Origin: Anaerolineae bacterium
GTDB lineage: Bacteria > Chloroflexota > Anaerolineae > Promineifilales > Promineifilaceae
Assembly (NCBI GenBank): GCA_023382655.1
Contig: JAHDWK010000003.1
Location: forward strand, 310,001 to 374,000
DNA: 64,000 bases
Reading direction: 5' to 3'
Shown here: positions 24,418 to 32,952 of the stretch, piece by piece
Numbering within the stretch: position 1 is the stretch's first letter
Layout: every line of letters starts with the position of its first letter
Notes under the pieces: model-generated
Databases searched by the model: none
What the model saw: the letters and a program-made list of their open reading frames with translations, nothing else
What the model was told of the DNA's origin: nothing
Made by a program: the position numbers and the translations under genes

Positions 24418-25632
24418 ATGTCAAGCACAAACCGTCACCAACAAACCGATGTCTGGGTCAAATGGGATTGGCTGTGGACAACCATCTTTTATTCGTCTGT
24501 GGCCGTTTCTACTTTTTTCATGCTGGTGGATGACGGCCGTGACCGTACTATCTGGCTGCCGTTGGCGCTGACGGCCGTACTGCTGCTGTGGCATGGCGTT
24601 GGCTTCAAACTGACCTATGGTGGTGACAGGGAGCGAGGGACACGGCCGTATTTACAATTTTTCATTATCCTGGGTGATATTGGCCTGTGGTTTGTGTTGG
24701 TCAATCTGTCACCAGCCTACTACTTTGTCCTGGCTGGTTTATTTAGCCAGATATTTCGCCATCTCCCCATTCCCTATGCCATCGTTGCTACCTTACTGCT
24801 CACCACCGCTATCATCTTTCAACAGACCAGTGATGAGGGACAGCCTGTTTCACTGGACAATCCTATTGTCTGGATTTATCTGTTTGCCGGTGCAGCCAGT
24901 ATCCTGTTGGGGGCATGGATGTCGGCCATCATTAATCAAAGTATGCAGCGGCGGCAGTTGATTGAACAACTGGAGATAACCCAGGCAGAATTGGCGGAAA
25001 CCAAACGGCACGAGGGTATGTTGGAAGAGCGGCAGCGGCTGGCCCGTGAGATTCATGACACGCTGGCGCAGGGGTTCACCAGTATTGTTATGCACCTGGA
25101 AGCGGCCGAACAGGCCATGCCGGATCAGCCGGAAACGGTGCAAAAACATCTGGAGCAGGCGCGCACAACGGCGCGCGCCAGCCTGGAACAGGCGCGGCGG
25201 GTGGTGCAGGATTTAAGGCCTGGTATGTTGGAAAATCAGTCGTTGCCGGACGCCATCAGGCGCATGGCCGTGCGCTGGCAAGAAGAAACCAACATTCCGG
25301 TCACCACAACTGTTACCGGCACATCCAATGCATTGCATCCAGACATGGAAGTCACCCTGCTGCGGGCGGCTCAGGAATCGTTGAGCAATATCCGCAAACA
25401 TGCACAGGCCACGGCCGTGCAAATTACCCTTTCCTATATGGGCGATATGGTCATACTGGATGTGCAAGACAACGGCGTCGGCCTCAACGGTGCGACCCCC
25501 TCGTCCTTGAGCGGGGGCTATGGCCTTCAGGCCATGCGTGAACGGGCCGCCCAATTAGGCGGCGCTGTGGAAATCGAAAGTGAACCCGGCGAAGGCACAA
25601 CCGTCGTTGTGTCTATTCCTATTTCTAGTTGA
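24418..25632 (+). CDS. Sensor histidine kinase, NarX/DesK type (HisKA_3)
   Basis: 404 aa. About five or six membrane helices in residues 15-180 form the sensor, followed by a short coiled coil. HisKA_3 H-box REIHDTLAQGFTSI (His ~ 215), N-box AQESLSNIRKHA, G1 DNGVGL, G2 GGYGLQAM. This group pairs with NarL-type regulators; the matching regulator is at 26559, separated by two unrelated genes. The ATG 24418 follows the hairpin with no ribosome site. Confidence 0.93.
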   Translation: MSSTNRHQQTDVWVKWDWLWTTIFYSSVAVSTFFMLVDDGRDRTIWLPLALTAVLLLWHGVGFKLTYGGDRERGTRPYLQFFIILGDIGLWFVLVNLSPAYYFVLAGLFSQIFRHLPIPYAIVATLLLTTAIIFQQTSDEGQPVSLDNPIVWIYLFAGAASILLGAWMSAIINQSMQRRQLIEQLEITQAELAETKRHEGMLEERQRLAREIHDTLAQGFTSIVMHLEAAEQAMPDQPETVQKHLEQARTTARASLEQARRVVQDLRPGMLENQSLPDAIRRMAVRWQEETNIPVTTTVTGTSNALHPDMEVTLLRAAQESLSNIRKHAQATAVQITLSYMGDMVILDVQDNGVGLNGATPSSLSGGYGLQAMRERAAQLGGAVEIESEPGEGTTVVVSIPISS

Positions 25633-25638
25633 ACGATC

Positions 25639-26025
25639 ATGTATAATGTGACCATTGAGCAAATGAGGTGGATGATGGAATGGAATGAGAAACTAGCTGA
25701 CCGATTTGATGAGTTGCGGTTAAGGCAAATGGCAGGTGGTTTGACGGCCGAAGAACAAGAAGAACTTGCCCAATTGATTCAAGTAGTTGAAGTAGGCGAA
25801 TCAACTATGTTAACGGCATATTTCGAGCAAGCGGCTACTGACAATATGCAATTGCAAACAAAGTTGCAGGCTGTTCAGGATGAAAACGAATCCTTAAGCC
25901 AGTTAGTGATTCAACAAGAACAATTGGTGGCCGATGCTCGTCGCTGGCTGGCCGAATTTGACCGACGTAACACACAAATTCAAAAGTCTTATTCTCTCCT
26001 GACAGGCAACACTTCTCCAGTTTGA
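25639..26025 (+). CDS. Coiled-coil protein paired with an HNH nuclease
   Basis: 128 aa, acidic and Gln-rich. The N-terminal part resembles small antitoxin-like proteins (RLRQMAGGLTAEEQEELAQL). Residues 60-115 form a coiled coil (LQTKLQAVQDENESLSQLVIQQEQL). It overlaps the HNH gene by one base (TGATG), so the two are coupled. TATAAT at 25642-25647 lies just inside, so the true start may be an ATG at 25663-25675. Family not recognised; a control or partner role for the nuclease is inferred. Confidence 0.65.
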   Translation: MYNVTIEQMRWMMEWNEKLADRFDELRLRQMAGGLTAEEQEELAQLIQVVEVGESTMLTAYFEQAATDNMQLQTKLQAVQDENESLSQLVIQQEQLVADARRWLAEFDRRNTQIQKSYSLLTGNTSPV

Positions 26026-26534
26026 TGGCAATCTCTGTCGAAATCCGCAACAATGTACGCCAGCAATACAATTTTGCGTGTGGATACTGTGGCGTATCTG
26101 AAATCAGTATCGGCAGTGAATTAGAAATTGATCACTTCCAGCCAGTTTCAAGAGGGGGAACAGATGCCCCACAGAGTCTGGTTTATGCGTGTACTACTTG
26201 TAACCGATTCAAGGGAAATTACTGGCCAGCGCAAATTACACCAGAGAGTTTATATCTGCTTCATCTACTGCAAGACAATCTGTCACACCATATTCAAGAA
26301 ACCACAGACGGCCGTCTCATTGGCCTGACTTCTCGCGGTTGGTTTCATATACATTGGCTGCACTTGAATCGCCCGCAGTTGGTTGCTTTTCGACAGTGGA
26401 AGCAAAACGAGACACGTTTGCAAGAAGCAATTCATCAGGCAGAAGTTGTAAATGCAGAATTACAAGTCCGTGTTCGTGAGCTACAAGCCGAAATCATTCT
26501 GCTGCGGGGAATTATCGCCCGATTTAATCTATAA
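26025..26534 (+). CDS. HNH endonuclease
   Basis: 169 aa. HNH core at about 10-75: CGYCGV (first CxxC), LEIDHFQPVSRGGTD with the metal-binding Asp-His, and CTTCNRFKGN (second CxxC and the final Asn/Lys). The C-terminal third is helical and coiled (EAIHQAEVVNAELQVRVRELQAE), which could bind the coiled coil of the upstream protein. Likely a small mobile or defence-type nuclease. The pair interrupts a kinase-regulator operon. Only one ACGGCCGT lies in the pair. Confidence 0.88.
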   Translation: MAISVEIRNNVRQQYNFACGYCGVSEISIGSELEIDHFQPVSRGGTDAPQSLVYACTTCNRFKGNYWPAQITPESLYLLHLLQDNLSHHIQETTDGRLIGLTSRGWFHIHWLHLNRPQLVAFRQWKQNETRLQEAIHQAEVVNAELQVRVRELQAEIILLRGIIARFNL

Positions 26535-26558
26535 GTTTTAGCCTCACAGAGAAATTTT

Positions 26559-27194
26559 ATGAACAGAATCAGCATCTTGATCGCTGATGATCATCCGGTG
26601 GTACGCGAAGGGTTGGCCGGGATGTTGGCCGGGCAGGATGATTTTGAGGTGGTGGGGTTGGCGGCGGATGGGAGTACGGCCGTGACCCTCACCCTCGCCC
26701 TTTCCCCCGACGTAACCTTGATGGATTTGCGGATGCCCGCTCTGGACGGCGTGGGGGCCATTGAAGCCATCAAAAAGGCGCAGCCCACCGCCCATATCCT
26801 CGTCCTCACTACCTATGACTCCGACGCCGACATTGTGCGGGCCATTGCCGCCGGGGCCACCGGCTACCTGCTCAAGGATGCGCCACGTGAAGAGTTGTTC
26901 CGGGCCATCCGCGCCGTTGCCAGAGGTGAATCGGTGCTTTCCCCGGCCGTCGCCTCCCGGCTGATGACCCGGATGCGTGCCCCGGCCGAAGAAAACCTGA
27001 GCGCCCGCGAAATTGAAGTGCTGCAACTGGTAGCCAAAGGAGCCAGCAACCAGCAAATTGGCAAAGAACTGCACATCAGCACTGCGACCGTTAAGAGCCA
27101 TCTCATTCATATTTTCAACAAGTTAGGGGTTGACGGCCGTACCGCCGCCGTCACGGTGGCGCTGGAAAAAGGGATTATTGCCCTGGAACGATAA
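26559..27194 (+). CDS. NarL/FixJ-type response regulator
   Basis: 211 aa. Receiver domain (ADD at 9-11, phospho-Asp in VTLMDLRMP about 55, Thr and Lys in LLKDAP), then a LuxR HTH (LSAREIEVLQLVAKGASNQQIGKELHISTATVKSHL). Cognate of the HisKA_3 kinase at 24418 and likely controls the exporter at 22680-24367. Reads out through DNA binding. Confidence 0.93.
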   Translation: MNRISILIADDHPVVREGLAGMLAGQDDFEVVGLAADGSTAVTLTLALSPDVTLMDLRMPALDGVGAIEAIKKAQPTAHILVLTTYDSDADIVRAIAAGATGYLLKDAPREELFRAIRAVARGESVLSPAVASRLMTRMRAPAEENLSAREIEVLQLVAKGASNQQIGKELHISTATVKSHLIHIFNKLGVDGRTAAVTVALEKGIIALER

Positions 27195-27297
27195 AAACGT
27201 AAGCCGTAACCCGTTATCCGTAAACCGACTTAACATCGGCTCACAAATTTCGGATTACGGCACACGATTTACGGTTTACGTCTTACGAACTACGGCT
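27195..27297. repeat. Word-repeat hairpin (CGTAAACCGTAATCC type) between convergent genes
   Basis: ACGTAAGCCGTAACCCGTTATCC words on the left are complementary to GGATTACGG...GGTTTACGTCTTACG on the right. It spans the convergent gap and includes the last codons of the gene at 27290. Confidence 0.8.
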
Positions 27298-29311
27298 GCA
27301 AATACTCATCCGCCACCGCTTGCACAAACAACTTAATCGTATCACCGTTGTCGGCCGTGCCGGTGAAGGCCCAGGCCGGTTGCAAGTAGATGGTGGGGGC
27401 TGACCGCATCATCATCTCTTCCCCTTCCGGCACTTCCGGGAAGGCGTAGGTGATGAAAAAGACCAGTTCCACATTGTCCACCGTCACCTGCCCGTAGCGG
27501 AAGGGGGCAAAGGGGCCATCAATGGGCAGAATGCTGACATCGCCACCGGCCGGGTAGCCTTCACCTTCGATAGGTAGTTCTGGTTCAGGGTACTCGATGT
27601 ATTTGTCAATGCTTTCCCAATCCAGTACCGGATATTCCAGGCCGGTATCACGGACACCATACCCAAACAGGTTAACCTTCAACCCATCAGCAATGTCAGC
27701 CGGGGCATTGGGCAGGATGTAGATGCTGCCATCTTCGCCGTAGAAGCGTAACTCTTCACCTTGCCAGCGCACCACACCAACCTGGAAGATAGGTGTGTAC
27801 TCGACCAACGCTTCCCAACCGGCCAGTTGGAACAAGGTCTTGTCCTCATTCAACGTGCCCCAAACGTGGAGTTGTTGGTCACGTGCTTCGGTCAGGGCGT
27901 TGAGCGTAGCGTCATCGGCGGCAATGGTGAAGCCGCGAATTTTAAGGAGCGGTGTACCGCCATCTACCGGCCGATAAACGACCGGCCATTCATACAGGTG
28001 CGTTTCGATGTTCGGCGCGAATTCACGGCCCCAGTATTGGTAATCGGCCAGGTAATCCGGCACCTCTTCCACCGGGATGCTTATGCCAGAGTCGGGCATG
28101 ATGGTCTGGAATTGGATGTTGTTTTCAAACACACCACCCAGCACCCGCTGCCAGGCCTGTTCGGCAGTGATGAGCGGGTAATTGCCTACGGCCGTCCACT
28201 CCGTCGCGGTATTGTCCCACACATAAGCCACTTCGTTGTTCGGGTTCACACTGACGGAGATTTCCGGTTCGTTGACCCGACGGCCGTCTATCAGACGGTA
28301 GAACACCACGCTGTCACCCACCTGCGCTTCCGCTTCATAGGGGAAGTTCAGTTGCCCACGCTGCGCCAGGAAAGCCTCGGCAATAGCCACAATCTCTGGG
28401 CGAACGGTAAAGTTCGGGTTTTCGTAATCGAATCCGGCCACGGCCGTTTCATCCGTATAGTTGATCGCCCAGGAATCCAGGCGCAGGTTGCGTGGCCCGT
28501 CAAACACAATGTAAACGGGCGGTACATCTTCAGGTACGTCCGAGCCATACGTTTCCACAAACAACGGGCCGGTGAAGCCATACTGGTCAGCAATGGCGCG
28601 TGCCTGTTCCGGGGTCAGAGCCACTTCTGGCTGCCGCAACTGCACAAACCCACTGACAGGTTCAATTGGCAATGTGCCATTCAAGATGAAGGTTGTACCG
28701 GAGAACGGATCCATCATTTTCAGATCGAACTCCTCAATGGGCATGGGCGCGTCGGCTGCGGCAGTGCCATCGCCGCCACCGCCCATGCCAGGGGCCTGCG
28801 CTTCAAAGCGGGGCAGTTGGGCCAACTCTTCGGCAGGGGTGGGTTGCTCGGCTACGGCCGTTTCCCCTGGCGTTTCTGTGGGATTATCTGTTTCTGTTAA
28901 GGTTTCTTCAGGGAGCGGCGTGACCTCGGCCACCTGCGGGGTATCACTACCCGGCAGAAAACCGCGCCCCAGGGCGACTGCCCCGAACAAAAGTATCAGT
29001 GTAAGTACCGCGCCAAGCGCGAGTGTGCGTTTCATGGTAAATCCTTCCTTGAGCATCTGAGTTAAGTCGCGCCAGAATGATGCCTGTTCTGGCGCCGCTC
29101 TACTTTTTTTTAATTGGTTGGCTCTGGCTGAGAGCCGCCGCTGCAACTGCGCCACAAAGCTGGGATCCGGGTTGGTCTGGGCAGACAGATCAATCAGGTT
29201 GGCAGCCAGGCGGGCTTCGTTGGTGGGCGTTTCCTCAGCCGCTTTGCCTTGCATGACGGCCGTAACCATCTGATCCAATTCATCGGCTAACTGTTGTTCT
29301 GTCTTGTTCAT
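27290..29311 (-). CDS. Membrane-anchored partner of an ECF sigma factor (anti-sigma-like)
   Basis: 673 aa. The cytosolic N-terminus (1-90) is helical with the DELDQMVTAV and FVAQLQRRL segments seen before anti-sigma anchors. One membrane helix (about 93-115), a Thr/Glu/Pro linker, then a large external beta-rich domain of about 500 aa with no enzyme motif recognised. The ATG overlaps the sigma gene stop by 4 nt (ATGA), so they are coupled. By position it should hold the sigma factor at the membrane; the zinc anti-sigma motif is absent. Confidence 0.78.
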   Translation of the reverse strand: MNKTEQQLADELDQMVTAVMQGKAAEETPTNEARLAANLIDLSAQTNPDPSFVAQLQRRLSARANQLKKSRAAPEQASFWRDLTQMLKEGFTMKRTLALGAVLTLILLFGAVALGRGFLPGSDTPQVAEVTPLPEETLTETDNPTETPGETAVAEQPTPAEELAQLPRFEAQAPGMGGGGDGTAAADAPMPIEEFDLKMMDPFSGTTFILNGTLPIEPVSGFVQLRQPEVALTPEQARAIADQYGFTGPLFVETYGSDVPEDVPPVYIVFDGPRNLRLDSWAINYTDETAVAGFDYENPNFTVRPEIVAIAEAFLAQRGQLNFPYEAEAQVGDSVVFYRLIDGRRVNEPEISVSVNPNNEVAYVWDNTATEWTAVGNYPLITAEQAWQRVLGGVFENNIQFQTIMPDSGISIPVEEVPDYLADYQYWGREFAPNIETHLYEWPVVYRPVDGGTPLLKIRGFTIAADDATLNALTEARDQQLHVWGTLNEDKTLFQLAGWEALVEYTPIFQVGVVRWQGEELRFYGEDGSIYILPNAPADIADGLKVNLFGYGVRDTGLEYPVLDWESIDKYIEYPEPELPIEGEGYPAGGDVSILPIDGPFAPFRYGQVTVDNVELVFFITYAFPEVPEGEEMMMRSAPTIYLQPAWAFTGTADNGDTIKLFVQAVADEYLQP

Positions 29312-29952
29312 GATCCATTCTCCAAACCACTCTTCAAACCACTCTCCCCTGCTTGATAGAGTTGCGTCTGCAAATCGCGCAGGCCGCGATGAAGTAACAT
29401 GCGTACCGCCGGTTCATTTTTGCCCATCAACCGGGCCACCTCGGCCACTTCCAGCCCGGCAATCAGCCGCAGGGAAATGGCTTCGGCGCGGTCGGGGGCA
29501 ATGGTTTGCAGCTTACGCGCCACCAGTTCCATACTCAGCCGTTGGTCTACCAGGTCATCCGGGTGCTCATCTGAGTCGGCCACGGTTTCGGCCTCTTCCA
29601 GGTCGGTTTCCGGGCGGCTGCGGCGGTAATAGTCAGCCGCTTTGTTGTGGGCGATACCAAACAGCCAGGCCAGAAACGGCCGTTGCCCTTTATATTTGTC
29701 CAGGTTCTCCATCGCGGCGATGAACGTTTGCGACGTTAAATCTTGCGCGTCCGCTACATTACCCACGCGCACCAGCAAATACCGGTACACGCGCGGCACG
29801 TAGCGTTCATATAATTCGGTAAACTTTTGTAAATCTTGCTGCGCCTGCCGTACCAGCGCCGTATCATCCACCTCCAGTGGCGGCGCGTCAGCCAGGGCGG
29901 CTATCAGCCAGAGCATTGATTGGGACGCCGTTTGCGGCGAACTGGTGTTCAT
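29308..29952 (-). CDS. ECF-type RNA polymerase sigma factor
   Basis: 214 aa. Region 2: FTELYERYVPRVYRYLLVRVGNVADAQDLTSQTF and FLAWLFGIAHNKAADYYRR. Region 4: ISLRLIAGLEVAEVARLMGKNEPAVRMLLHRGLRDL. A GGAG site lies 7 nt upstream of the ATG. The co-transcribed, overlapping membrane protein is its probable anti-sigma factor. Palindromes at 29972-30006 just upstream may be operators. Confidence 0.93.
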   Translation of the reverse strand: MNTSSPQTASQSMLWLIAALADAPPLEVDDTALVRQAQQDLQKFTELYERYVPRVYRYLLVRVGNVADAQDLTSQTFIAAMENLDKYKGQRPFLAWLFGIAHNKAADYYRRSRPETDLEEAETVADSDEHPDDLVDQRLSMELVARKLQTIAPDRAEAISLRLIAGLEVAEVARLMGKNEPAVRMLLHRGLRDLQTQLYQAGESGLKSGLENGS

Positions 29953-30274
29953 GCATGATCTCCAGAGTTTTGTTCAACGATGTTGAACGGGTTATGTTCG
30001 GCGAACTTGGTTGACCAGGGCCCATTCGCAACGAACGCTGTTATTTTCTTCATGAAGTTTTTGACGAGCGTTTTTCGTTGTGTCTACAGCTATGTCGCCG
30101 CCATACGCCCATTTATAACAGGCAATTTTCAATTTTGGGAAATTGGGGGGAAATCTACTTGAAGATCAAAGATTGCGCAGATGAAAATCGGCTTCATCTG
30201 CGCAATCGGCGTAATCTTTGATTATTTTATGCGGCCACAAATGGCGCGAATTATTTCTGGCAAGCCTTCGCGGA
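29953..30274. promoter_or_regulatory. 322-nt gap: sigma-gene upstream region with palindromes
   Basis: GTTCAAC-GAT-GTTGAAC (29972-29988) and GTTCG-G-CGAAC (29996-30006) lie close to the sigma start. Further away, a word-repeat hairpin (30164-30222) sits near the end of the VWA gene. No gene was seen in the middle. Confidence 0.5.
30164..30222. repeat. Word-repeat hairpin (AATCAAAGATTGCGCAGATG type)
   Basis: GATCAAAGATTGCGCAGATGA on the left is complementary to TCATCTGCGCAATC...ATCTTTGAT on the right, with an inserted GGCGTA. It follows the end of the VWA gene (minus strand). A relative is at 56293. Confidence 0.8.
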
Positions 30275-31654
30275 TCAACTATTGGTGAGGAGTTTGTCTA
30301 CGGCCGTAGCCAACTGGGCCAGGTTGCGCACCACAAACACCTCGTCACACACCGGCACATAGTCCCACATATCGCTGTCGCCGGTGCCCCACTGTTGCTG
30401 GTGTTCCGGGTTCAGCCAGACGAGGCGGCGGGCGCGGCGCTGTAAATCCTTCATCAAATCAATGCGTGGCGAGTTGTAATTGTTGCGGGCATCGCCGAGG
30501 ATGACGACGGTGGTACGGCCGTCTACCGCTTCCAGCCAGTTGTGGTAAAACGTATCCAGGCTGTTGCCAAAATCGGTGGCGTAGTAACCCGGTGGAATGG
30601 CATACAATACCTGTGTCACCGCCTCCGCCGCCCGTGCCCCTGCTAACGTCACGCTAATCTCGTGCATGTCCGAGTTGAAGGCAAAACTACGCGCCTTGGC
30701 CACCTGGTCTTGCAGTTCATACGTCAGCCGCAGCATAAACTCCGCCACCGAGCGCATCGAGGTAGAGACATCACAAATCAGCACCAGACTGGGCTTCAGT
30801 TTGTTCTTCTTCCAACGTAGTTCCATAGGCACGCCGCCATACCGCTGGTTGGCGCGAATGGTAGATTTAGAATCAAAACGCCCTTTGGTACCCTTTTTGC
30901 GCCGCAGCGCCGCCCGGCTGCGCAGTTGGGTGATAAGCCGCTGCACTTCCTTGCGCAGGGCATTCGCCTCTTCCTCCGTCAATGATTGTAACGGCTTGTG
31001 CATCAGGTCAGAGCCATGCAGTTCGTCGTTGGGGCGGTTGGCGCGCTGCTCGGCAATTTGGGCGCCCACCTGCTGCGCCGCCTGCTGTTCCAATGCTTCG
31101 CGGTTGGCCTCCACCACCCCCAGCAGCTTTTGAATCGCTTCCTGGCTCATGCCCATCTTTTGCAATTGTTCTACTAGCTGCTGGATTTGTTCTTCAAGAT
31201 GGGCCATGCCCATTTGCTGCAACATGCGCCGTGTGACCCAACGCGCTTCACGTGGGTCGTTGGCCCACTGCGCCCCGGCGCGGTTGGCCATCTCTTCCAA
31301 CTCTTCTTTGGTGGGGCCATTGCCGCTGGTGAGCCAATCCATGAGCTGCTGGAAACGGCCGCTCATTGCCGCCAGGGCTGCCTGTAACATTTGCTGTTCA
31401 TCGGGGCTGAGGTCTTCCATCGCATTCTGCAACGGTGGCCCACCGCTGCCAAAGTAGAGCGGGAACAGTTCGTCAAATGCCTGGAAATCATCCTTCTCTT
31501 TGATCAGCGTGGCCCGCAACGAAGCCTGGAAGAGTGTCTTGTCGGTAATGCCCAGGCTCTCCACGGCGTGCAGCGCATCCACCGACTCCGCCAATGACAC
31601 GCGCACCCCGGCCGCCCGCAATCCCCGTATGAATTCGACGACTCGTTTGTCCAT
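30275..31654 (-). CDS. VWA domain protein, CoxE-like
   Basis: 459 aa. N-terminal helical part (FIRGLRAAGVRVSLAES), a long Gln/Glu-rich coiled middle (90-230), then a CoxE-type VWA domain at about 270-459 with an intact MIDAS (DVSTSM, Thr and Asp further on). CoxE and the MoxR ATPase CoxD act together to insert metal cofactors (CO dehydrogenase) or as general remodelling pairs. The MoxR gene is directly upstream at 31733. No target enzyme is in the window. Confidence 0.88.
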   Translation of the reverse strand: MDKRVVEFIRGLRAAGVRVSLAESVDALHAVESLGITDKTLFQASLRATLIKEKDDFQAFDELFPLYFGSGGPPLQNAMEDLSPDEQQMLQAALAAMSGRFQQLMDWLTSGNGPTKEELEEMANRAGAQWANDPREARWVTRRMLQQMGMAHLEEQIQQLVEQLQKMGMSQEAIQKLLGVVEANREALEQQAAQQVGAQIAEQRANRPNDELHGSDLMHKPLQSLTEEEANALRKEVQRLITQLRSRAALRRKKGTKGRFDSKSTIRANQRYGGVPMELRWKKNKLKPSLVLICDVSTSMRSVAEFMLRLTYELQDQVAKARSFAFNSDMHEISVTLAGARAAEAVTQVLYAIPPGYYATDFGNSLDTFYHNWLEAVDGRTTVVILGDARNNYNSPRIDLMKDLQRRARRLVWLNPEHQQQWGTGDSDMWDYVPVCDEVFVVRNLAQLATAVDKLLTNS

Positions 31655-31664
31655 CTTTCCTCCG

Positions 31665-31739
31665 TGATGCGTAATTCGTATGCCGTAATCCGACGGTTCA
31701 CGGATTACGGTTCACGGATTACGGGTTACGAATTACCGG
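31665..31739. repeat. Word-repeat hairpin (CGTAATTCGTA / CACGGATTACG type)
   Basis: Words GTAATTCGT, GTAATCCG and GGATTACGG, GGGTTACGAATTAC are mutually complementary and fill the gap between MoxR and the VWA gene. Confidence 0.8.
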
Positions 31740-32668
31740 TTATACCGCCCCCGCCGGGCCGTATCGCTGCCGCCCCCGCCCATCATGCGGCGGGCTTTTT
31801 GCACGTCGGCTTCATATTTCAACAGGACGGTGAGGGTGTTGGTGAGCGTTTGTTCGTCAATTTGGTCGGCGTTGAGGGCTACCAGCGCCCGCGCCCAATC
31901 CAGTGTTTCGCTGATGCTGGGGGTTTTGCGTAAATCCATTTGCCGCAGTTGGTGGACAACGGCGACGGCCTGCTTTGCCAGTTCGGGGCGCAGATTGGGC
32001 ACTTTCAGGCGCACAATTTCCAGTTCGGCGTCCTGGGTAGGGTAATCCACATAGAGGTAAAGGCAGCGGCGTTTAAGCGCCTCGCTGAGTTCGCGGGTGT
32101 TGTTGCTGGTCAGCAGCACCATCGGTTGGTGTTTGGCGACAATGGTACCTAGTTCGGGTACGCTCACCTGAAAGTCGCTGAGGACTTCCAGCAGGAAGGC
32201 TTCAAATTCCACATCGGCGCGGTCAATTTCATCAATGAGCAGGACAACAGGCCGGTCAGAGGTGAGGGCGGTGAGAAGGGGGCGGGGCAGGAGGAAGTTT
32301 TCGGAGAAAAAGACGTCTTCTTCCTGGGCCAGGCGGCTGGCGGCTTCGGCCAGGCTGTTCACGTCGCCCAGGACGTTGCGCAAGGTGTCACGCAGCAGTT
32401 GGGTGTAGAGCATTTGTTTGGCGTATTCCCATTCGTAGAGGGCTTTGCTCTCGTCCAGTCCTTCGTAACATTGCAGGCGAATGAGGGGCATATCCAGGGC
32501 GGTGGCCCAGGATTTGGCGAGTTCGGTCTTGCCGACGCCGGCCGGGCCTTCGGCCAGAACGGGTTTGCAGAGGGCGTGCGCCAGGTAGACAACGGTGCCG
32601 ATTTCGGCGGAGGCGATGTATTGCTGGCGGCCTAACTGCTGTCTGACATCATCTATATTTTTGAACAT
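31733..32668 (-). CDS. MoxR family AAA+ ATPase
   Basis: 311 aa. Walker A GPAGVGKTE (41-49), Walker B VVLLIDEIDRA, sensor 1 in LLTSNNTREL, arginine-finger region ALKRRCLYLYVDYP, and sensor 2/lid domain. Chaperone-like ATPase that works with the downstream VWA protein. ATG 32668 has GGAG 8 nt upstream; the longer open frame only translates a hairpin repeat. Confidence 0.92.
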   Translation of the reverse strand: MFKNIDDVRQQLGRQQYIASAEIGTVVYLAHALCKPVLAEGPAGVGKTELAKSWATALDMPLIRLQCYEGLDESKALYEWEYAKQMLYTQLLRDTLRNVLGDVNSLAEAASRLAQEEDVFFSENFLLPRPLLTALTSDRPVVLLIDEIDRADVEFEAFLLEVLSDFQVSVPELGTIVAKHQPMVLLTSNNTRELSEALKRRCLYLYVDYPTQDAELEIVRLKVPNLRPELAKQAVAVVHQLRQMDLRKTPSISETLDWARALVALNADQIDEQTLTNTLTVLLKYEADVQKARRMMGGGGSDTARRGRYNR

Positions 32669-32704
32669 GATGGTTTCTCCATTTTTAAGTTGCGGTCTTG
32701 CTGT

Positions 32705-32766
32705 AGTGCCAGGCACGGGGCAGAAAATGTCCGGCGTTCCAGGTCTTTTGCCCTGTGCCTGGCACT
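32705..32766. repeat. Hairpin with AGTGCCAGGCAC arms
   Basis: AGTGCCAGGCACGGGGCA at the left and TGCCCTGTGCCTGGCACT at the right are complementary with one mismatch. Lies upstream of the MoxR gene and extends its open frame spuriously. Confidence 0.8.
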
Positions 32767-32952
32767 GCTCAGACATTTTAACGGCCGTATCCCATTTGTC
32801 ACCCTAGACCTTCGTTCAGTAAGTTGGGAAGTCGCCAGACTTATTGTTGATTGTAGAACGGAAAACGGGAAAGGCAAGGGGGTTGGCCGATTGTATCAGC
32901 TTCGTTTAACCGGACAAGTGATTTTGGGTCATGTGCTGGTTCGGTGACTAAA

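Noticed and set aside
27761-28900. 379-codon plus-strand frame opposite the anti-sigma-like gene
   Set aside because: The minus-strand gene has membrane and domain structure and is coupled to the sigma gene; the plus frame has unlikely composition and no ribosome site.
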